This document shows positions 24,901-28,649 of a stretch of 28,649 nt of DNA, piece by piece. The notes beneath the pieces are model-generated. The model did not search any database, was not told the DNA's origin, and saw only the letters and a list, made by a program, of their open reading frames with translations. The DNA is from Caldilineaceae bacterium (GTDB taxonomy: Bacteria > Chloroflexota > Anaerolineae > Caldilineales > Caldilineaceae), in NCBI GenBank assembly GCA_020634815.1, contig JACKBA010000055.1:1-28649 (forward strand), in the 5' to 3' direction. The translations under genes were made by a program, and so were the position numbers. The first letter of the stretch is position 1. The number at the start of each line of letters is the position of its first letter.

Positions 24901-25965
24901 GAGATCGCCCGCGTTGTGCCCGGCACGCCAGGGTTTGGCGGCATCACTTTTACAGACAATGCTACGACCAATCCGTCGTCGCCGCCCGCCCCGAGTACCT
25001 GTTACAACTATGTGGTGGAAGCCTACAATACCGCCGGCAACTCCGGTTGGAATGCCAATGGCCCGGTCCAGATGTGCACAAAGGGTGTCCCTGGCGCGCC
25101 GACCAACCTCTTCGCCATTGCGGCAAGCGCCACGCAGGTCAACCTGACGTGGGATGCGGCGACCGGCCTGGTCAACGGCTACCGCCTGGAGCGCAGCATC
25201 AGTGGGCAAACGACGCCGGCTGTGCCGATCTCGCTGCCTGCCGACGCTACGAGCTACAGCGATATGGGCTTGCTACCCGGCACGACCTATATCTACGTGC
25301 TGTATGCGGTCAACGCTGCGGGCGACTCGGCGCCGTCGAACCAGGCGTCGGCTCAAACCCCGGCCGGACCGCCGGCTGCGCCAACCAACCTGGTGGCCTT
25401 GCCTTCGCTGCCCAGCCCCTTCCCGCCCGTCGTGACGCTGACGTGGACGGACAACGCCGGCAACGAGTCAGGCTTCATCATCCAGCGCGCAGTCGACAAC
25501 AATGGTACGCCCGGCGCGTTCACCGAGATCGCCCGCACGACGACGGCGAGCACGGGCACGGGTCAGTCGGTCAGCTACACGGACAACAGCGTTGCGCCCA
25601 AGATGACCTACTGGTATAGGGTGGCATCCTACAATAACTCGGGCCAGTCCGACTTCACCCCGCAGGTCATGGCGGTGACTTCGGGCGAAGTCCCCGAGGC
25701 GCCCGCCGACCTGCGCATTGCGCGCATGACGCGGACATCCGTGAGCCTTACGTGGCTGGACAAGTCGACCAATGAGATCGGCTTCCGGCTGCAGCGCAGT
25801 CTGGATGGCGCCACTTGGTCCGATTACCAGCTGTTGCCGGCCAACACCTCATCGTTTACCGACAACGCTGTCAACTCCCGGGTGACGTACTACTATCGTG
25901 TCCAGGCGTACAACAACGATGGCAACTCCGCATTCAGCAACGTCGCCAGCGTGCGCGTGCGCTAG
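21970..25965 (+). CDS. Pentaheme c-type cytochrome fused to fibronectin type III modules (1331 aa)
   Basis: ATG 21970 starts a protein with an N-terminal membrane or signal segment (LLAIVMVVILIAGVVQA). Five heme c motifs follow: CGACH (residue 75), CFRCH (139), CEACH (181), CGTCH (368) and CQDCH (408). A beta-sandwich at ~520-600 carries NNSGHRIPSGYPDGRRFWVA, close to the 'TGH..PTGYP.GRR.W' motif of multiheme cytochromes, whose His may be an axial ligand. After about residue 800 come a divergent and then four clear fibronectin type III modules (starts near 932, 1041, 1134 and 1242; e.g. APTNLFAIAASATQVNLTWD). There is no obvious C-terminal anchor. The protein should be exported, matured by the cytochrome c system and serve electron transfer at or outside the membrane, with the FnIII part probably giving binding to surfaces or polymers. 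The redox partner is unknown. It is encoded 10 bp after the 258-aa partner and ends before a strong terminator. Confidence 0.92.
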   Translation: MKENNHASTIFTLWRVARLLAIVMVVILIAGVVQADVPTRVGVRGFVPNPGTQEQELGNITLPAPYNVFEFVVTCGACHGGTVDQQAGHFGNWAGTSMASAARDPYFRANQIGVNNAVRSALISAGFPEEQADGAGNMCFRCHSPNGWYSGRFDPALNGDPQGTTMIHSIVLSTDDEGILCEACHRTMGNVTMRRGDLDPMDDVWNMMARLNDWPHEGGPYEDQAGDTTIADGNPYGDTTLQINDGMTYIGKYSGSSDIYMSDLPLGDSPYTGQTYGVWPTGWTGPKNPVPAGEPAVNGIGQELAYAPDGALPLHNEVPIGPPTRPDGSYDYMNHAVSLEHPTVGSRGDLGPQPVPTANQFIRSSEFCGTCHDLTVPVLNHGMPEQRTYTEWKYSEFGDGDNVGDVRCQDCHMPTMKHEYSDDAQVSLNPDPMLAGWFPYSKDRNAQGGTAFHKFAGANRDLPMAMKVLYPEPDLEVIGAPTGNDPRIFPGMLSTRDPMYDRNQRNSEIMLAEGVSLEIVNGPTSLGGGRYSVQVKVTNNSGHRIPSGYPDGRRFWVALEVTDGSNNVVYESGFYNNDTATLFTDSNQAGFNRALSNTIDEASNAVMVYERVTCTDDLSGRCVPSPSLLNNKILFDNRILAKGFEYAKLREAGVKFWNYNPATLVPYEEQSRYPEGQNWDLVTYTFDAGAATNLKVRAAVYWQTHTREFVEHLREQDNSTVRPEGSPNILDPNYPLNPTYLSDVIDLTGTAAQMKTAGFLGPNETLADNWGGVAYATWFKTGRGAPYLVTMAESNASALPAPSGLVVLPIVNALGQVEVPGVFNAETGQHEPYTQKIVWDPVPGAEKYLVWVKYGTAASTAATASWDRLAVVPADQIQKVRVSVGGPEVDKVYLVSTALNLDKTFGYRVQAINGAGKSVMSAEAYGKTPWDLPLPPENLLFTGSTLNTISMSWYDPNDNEDGHIVYRQPVPPTTGFVEIARVVPGTPGFGGITFTDNATTNPSSPPAPSTCYNYVVEAYNTAGNSGWNANGPVQMCTKGVPGAPTNLFAIAASATQVNLTWDAATGLVNGYRLERSISGQTTPAVPISLPADATSYSDMGLLPGTTYIYVLYAVNAAGDSAPSNQASAQTPAGPPAAPTNLVALPSLPSPFPPVVTLTWTDNAGNESGFIIQRAVDNNGTPGAFTEIARTTTASTGTGQSVSYTDNSVAPKMTYWYRVASYNNSGQSDFTPQVMAVTSGEVPEAPADLRIARMTRTSVSLTWLDKSTNEIGFRLQRSLDGATWSDYQLLPANTSSFTDNAVNSRVTYYYRVQAYNNDGNSAFSNVASVRVR

Positions 25966-25979
25966 ATAATTCAAGGCGT

Positions 25980-26009
25980 AGCCGGTTGTTGTTGATTCGA
26001 CAACCGGCT
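25980..26009 (+). terminator. 10-bp hairpin after the cytochrome gene
   Basis: AGCCGGTTGT (25980-25989) and ACAACCGGCT (26000-26009) are perfect arms with a 10-base loop, 14 bases past the cytochrome stop codon. There is no T-run; it probably acts together with the stronger terminator at 26029-26068, or protects the mRNA 3' end. Confidence 0.5.
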
Positions 26010-26028
26010 CCTGGTTAGCAGGTAAAAG

Positions 26029-26068
26029 GAAGAGCGGCGCTCCCATCGGGCGCCGCTCTTCTTCTTTT
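26029..26068 (+). terminator. Bidirectional intrinsic terminator between convergent genes
   Basis: GAAGAGCGGCGC (26029-26040) pairs with GCGCCGCTCTTC (26050-26061), with CCC/GGG inside. The plus strand continues TTCTTTTGT, and the minus strand continues CTTTTACC. It therefore serves both the cytochrome operon and the convergent glycosidase gene ending at 26091. Confidence 0.85.
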
Positions 26069-26090
26069 GTCGATGCGAAAACGCATCAGA

Positions 26091-27986
26091 TCAGCTTTCA
26101 TCCGCGGCCGTCCATGGGAAGGCTGCAACGCGTAGATGCGTGCTGCCATAGGGGATCAGCTCGATCGGCTCGATCGGCTCGCCGGTGTGGTGCGGGCCGG
26201 CGTCGATGGGGCCGGCGGAGTTGTTGACGAGGCCCCACTGTGGCAGGCGTCGCCCCTGGGCAGAGATGCGCACCGGCGCGCTGGCTGGGTCGAAGGGTGT
26301 CGAGCTCACGCCGGCTTCGGCGACCTGCAAAGCTCCCGCAATGTCTTCGGGATCGACTTGCAGGGCGTAGTTCCAGGGCGTGGTAGGGTAGACTTCCCAG
26401 TCGGCGTGGGGTAGATCACCGGCAATGTGCTCCCAGTGCTCGCCCATGCGCAGGCCAAAGAGGAGTGGACCGCGGTAGATCGATAGCAAGTCGGCGTGGC
26501 CCTGGCGGGCGCGTACGGCCAGGGGGAAGTCGACGTGCACTGTGGCTTCCCCGTGCCATTCCTGCTCGATACGGTGGAATCTCCCAGGTGCGGTCGCGAC
26601 AGGTTGCTCCCCGCCGTTGCGGATCGTCGCACCGTCCGCCCACGCGGGGATGCGCAGCAGGAGCGGAAAGCGCGCCGGTCGATCGACGGTGATGCGGATA
26701 GTGATCGGGCCCTTGAACGGGTAGTCGGTCTCCACGGTCAGGCGCACGTGCGCACCTGAGCCCAACTCCACCATCGCTTCGCACGGCCCATAGGTCGTGA
26801 TGGCCAGCCCATCATCCGGGGTGGCCATGATCATGTGCTTGACCAGCTTGGGCCAGCCCTGGTGCATGTTAGCTGTGCAGCAGCCAAAGTGTGGCTCAAG
26901 GCCGAAGATGTTGGAGTCATCGGTGTTGTCCGTCCACTCGCGCCGGGCAACGGTGCAGAGCACCTGGTTGACCTGCTGGTCGTATTGGTGCGACCACATA
27001 TCGGCGGAGAAGGTCGCCGGCCAGGCGTTGTAGGCGACGAGTTCCAGCGTGTCGCCAAAGAAGGGGTCGCCGAGAATCCGCATCATCTCTTCCAACGAGT
27101 ACATGTATTCGGCCACGGCGCACAGTTCCGTGCCGGCGGTGGGCGACGTCCCATGCAGGTGTTCATCGCCGCTCCAGATGCCGTTGGGCTGGCCGTGGTG
27201 CTGCATGAGATTGGCGATGCTCAGACGGGGCGCATCGCGGTGCCAGCTATCGCCGGAGAGCAGATATTGCACGGCGGGGGTCTTGATCCCCTGTGCGTTG
27301 TTGACCACGTGGGTCGCCATGTTGGCGCGATAGTGGGCGAACGGCAAGACCGACGCTACGCTGTACTTCGCCTGGAGGTCGGCCCAATCGATGGCGCCGG
27401 CGCTGAGCTTCGCCGCCAGGTCGAGCAGGAAGGTCTCGCCGGTAAGGTTGTAGAGCCAGTAGACGGCGAGCAGGTTGTCGGCAACGCGCGCTGCGCCCCA
27501 GTTTTCCAGCCGGCGCGCCGCCAGCATCACATTCTGGTAGTGGAAATATGCGGTCATCAGGTCGAGGACGCGGCTGTCGGCCGTTGCCTCGTAGTAGCTC
27601 ATGAGCACCTTCAGTGCGACCATGCGCGGCCACCAGTCGGTATTGGTCGGGCCGAACCAGCCATTGGGCTGCACGCTGTTGAGCATCCAGGCGACGTATT
27701 CGTTTGCCTTGCCAATGAGCCGCTGATCATCCAGTTGGTAGGCGAGCGGGACAAGGCCATCGCAGTAGTAGGGCGCCCGCTCCCAGTCGTCGCCCGGCCC
27801 GCCCAGCCAGCCCGACTCGCGGCTGACGTAGGGCCAGAATTCGTCCAGGTGCCCGGTGAGGCCGTTGGCCTGGATGCGCAGTTGGTCGAGCAGCCAGCCC
27901 GTTGGGCGCACGGCGCCCACGGGGAGCGCACGAAAGGCGGCTGGTTTGAGCGGAGCCCTGTTGGCGGGCAGCGGTCGATAGAACAT
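26091..27986 (-). CDS. GH127/DUF1680 family glycosidase, probable beta-L-arabinofuranosidase
   Basis: A 631-aa enzyme without a signal peptide, so cytoplasmic. ATG 27984-27986 is preceded by AAGGAGG at good spacing; the frame continues upstream without coding character. The (alpha/alpha)6 barrel part shows FWPYVSRESGWLGGPGDDWE, VQPNGWFGPTNTDWWPRM and DEHLHGTSPTAGTELC. The zinc and cysteine cluster of GH127 is present: Glu and Cys in TELCAVAE, and the Cys pair in HFGCCTANMHQGWPKL, the second region supplying the thiol nucleophile in the characterised enzyme HypBA1. A C-terminal beta domain (VHVDFPLAVRARQ, YRGPLLFGLR) follows. The family acts on beta-L-arabinofuranosides from plant glycans, but DUF1680 members vary, so the sugar specificity is unproven. 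It stands alone, convergent to the cytochrome operon, with a leader containing a strong hairpin. Confidence 0.88.
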   Translation of the reverse strand: MFYRPLPANRAPLKPAAFRALPVGAVRPTGWLLDQLRIQANGLTGHLDEFWPYVSRESGWLGGPGDDWERAPYYCDGLVPLAYQLDDQRLIGKANEYVAWMLNSVQPNGWFGPTNTDWWPRMVALKVLMSYYEATADSRVLDLMTAYFHYQNVMLAARRLENWGAARVADNLLAVYWLYNLTGETFLLDLAAKLSAGAIDWADLQAKYSVASVLPFAHYRANMATHVVNNAQGIKTPAVQYLLSGDSWHRDAPRLSIANLMQHHGQPNGIWSGDEHLHGTSPTAGTELCAVAEYMYSLEEMMRILGDPFFGDTLELVAYNAWPATFSADMWSHQYDQQVNQVLCTVARREWTDNTDDSNIFGLEPHFGCCTANMHQGWPKLVKHMIMATPDDGLAITTYGPCEAMVELGSGAHVRLTVETDYPFKGPITIRITVDRPARFPLLLRIPAWADGATIRNGGEQPVATAPGRFHRIEQEWHGEATVHVDFPLAVRARQGHADLLSIYRGPLLFGLRMGEHWEHIAGDLPHADWEVYPTTPWNYALQVDPEDIAGALQVAEAGVSSTPFDPASAPVRISAQGRRLPQWGLVNNSAGPIDAGPHHTGEPIEPIELIPYGSTHLRVAAFPWTAADES

Positions 27987-28044
27987 GGAGCGTCCTCCTT
28001 GCCATTGATTTCGGATACTGTTGGAAGCGTTGTGCGGCGCCAAT

Positions 28045-28078
28045 GCAGAAGCGCCGGCTCTTAAGCCGGCGCTTCTGC
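28045..28078 (-). promoter_or_regulatory. 15-bp perfect hairpin in the GH127 leader
   Basis: GCAGAAGCGCCGGCT (28045-28059) and its exact complement (28064-28078) flank a 4-base centre. It lies 59 bases before the glycosidase start codon and downstream of the TATACT at 28140-28145, so it would be transcribed in the leader. It could be an attenuator, a stabilising hairpin or, as DNA, a palindromic operator. No T-run follows on either strand, and no gene ends here. Confidence 0.5.
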
Positions 28079-28079
28079 A

Positions 28080-28133
<54 letters not shown>

Positions 28134-28139
28134 GCCAAT

Positions 28140-28145
28140 AGTATA
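28140..28145 (-). promoter_or_regulatory. TATACT -10 box of the GH127 gene
   Basis: On the minus strand TATACT lies about 155 bases before the start codon; the -35 region is poor. An activator or an alternative start cannot be excluded. Confidence 0.35.
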
Positions 28146-28358
28146 CCCCGCCTTTGGTGTCGGGAGCATCTGGCAAATGGTGTATGTTTTTCGTAAGGTG
28201 TCCCGCGCCAATCCGACGGTCACCCGCCGCCAAGTGACCCTGAAGCCGAGGCGAAGCCCGAGGTGCAGGCGTGCTTCTGGCTCCATTCCTGTGGTATGCT
28301 GAAGACAAATCGTGACCGAAGTCTTGTATCTTGTAGTCTCAGTAGTGCACGACTCCTA

Positions 28359-28439
28359 CCGTAGTGACGACTTCAGTCGTTGCCTCTCTGCGGAATGGCT
28401 GGTGCCATCACGACACAGCGTGAACTGCTGAATTTCTGT
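28359..28439. repeat. Degenerate copy of the dispersed palindromic repeat
   Basis: CCGTAGTGACGACTTCAGTC at 28359-28378 is, with one change, the reverse complement of the right end of the 49-bp units at 10.6-11.0 kb. The segment 28420-28439 (GTGAACTGCTGAATTTCTGT) matches 11034-11053 with one mismatch. The two parts are thus shared between the sites, with the palindromic part inverted. Confidence 0.75.
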
Positions 28440-28458
28440 AACGGGAAGGAGTGCTGTC

Positions 28459-28649
28459 ATGGCGACTCGAGCCCATCACACATCGGCAAGCCAGCCGGCA
28501 GATGCCGGGGCGGCGCCCGTCATTCCGGCCGGCACGGCTGCGGCCGATCCCGCCCCGCGCGTGCGCGACCTGAGTGGCATCGCACGCGACGCGCTGGCGA
28601 TCTCACCGCCCCTCTACGTGCAGTCGATTCTCGGGCCGCTGCGGGCGTG
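28459..28649 (+). CDS. N-terminal fragment of an unidentified protein
   Basis: ATG 28459 follows GGGAAGGAG with 8-base spacing. The frame is open for 63 complete codons to the window end. It begins MATRAHHTSASQPADAGAAP with an Ala/Pro-rich, probably disordered stretch of about 33 residues. It then becomes more ordered: VRDLSGIARDALAISPPLYV. No signal peptide is visible. I do not recognise the family from this fragment. The good ribosome site and GC-rich codon use support a real gene. Confidence 0.65.
   Translation, partial: MATRAHHTSASQPADAGAAPVIPAGTAAADPAPRVRDLSGIARDALAISPPLYVQSILGPLRA

Overview
The window looks like chromosomal DNA from an uncultured or little-studied member of the Chloroflexota, probably of the Anaerolineae/Caldilineae type. 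No rRNA or marker phylogeny is available, so this is an inference. It rests on GC-rich coding DNA, a STAND-type BTAD regulator, very long secreted proteins built from FG-GAP, DUF11, parallel beta-helix and PKD modules, and a hydrophobic 'FLPxI/V' tag near the ends of several exported proteins. No tRNA, rRNA, CRISPR array, transposase or phage gene was found.

Layout. (1) 1-2570, minus strand: the start of a secreted protein that runs off the window and, upstream of it, a secreted alkyl sulfatase of the SdsA1/BDS1 metallo-beta-lactamase family. (2) 2571-6469: a regulatory block with a 71-aa minus-strand protein and, divergent from it, a 1070-aa SARP-like regulator (winged helix, BTAD, NB-ARC ATPase, TPR). 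Both minus-strand promoters carry direct repeats of AAGGGACG at 11-12 bp spacing, each ending 9 bp before a -10-like hexamer, which is the architecture of SARP operators. (3) 6470-10551, plus strand: a D-2-hydroxyacid dehydrogenase; a 66-aa protein behind an extended -10 promoter and a possibly structured 5' leader; then threonine synthase overlapping a phosphofructokinase of the pyrophosphate-type subfamily by ATGA. (4) 10552-11150: a tandem array of nine 49-bp units related to a short palindromic dispersed repeat. A degenerate relative lies near 28.4 kb. (5) 11151-20570, minus strand: two giant secreted proteins (1479 and 1605 aa). (6) 20571-25965: a 612-bp intergenic region with a further AAGGGA triple repeat, then a two-gene operon for a 258-aa secreted protein and a 1331-aa pentaheme cytochrome c carrying fibronectin type III modules. 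(7) 25966-28649: a bidirectional terminator, a convergent cytoplasmic GH127/DUF1680 glycosidase with a 15-bp perfect hairpin in its leader, and the first 63 codons of an unidentified plus-strand gene.

Taken together, much of the window concerns the cell surface and extracellular space: sulfate-ester hydrolysis, large adhesin-like proteins and a predicted extracytoplasmic electron carrier, with a local activator that probably controls at least the alkyl sulfatase. The strongest new observations are the SARP-like boxes, the shared FLPxI/V tag, the pentaheme-FnIII fusion with its small partner, the structured leader at 7559-7752 and the 49-bp repeat array.
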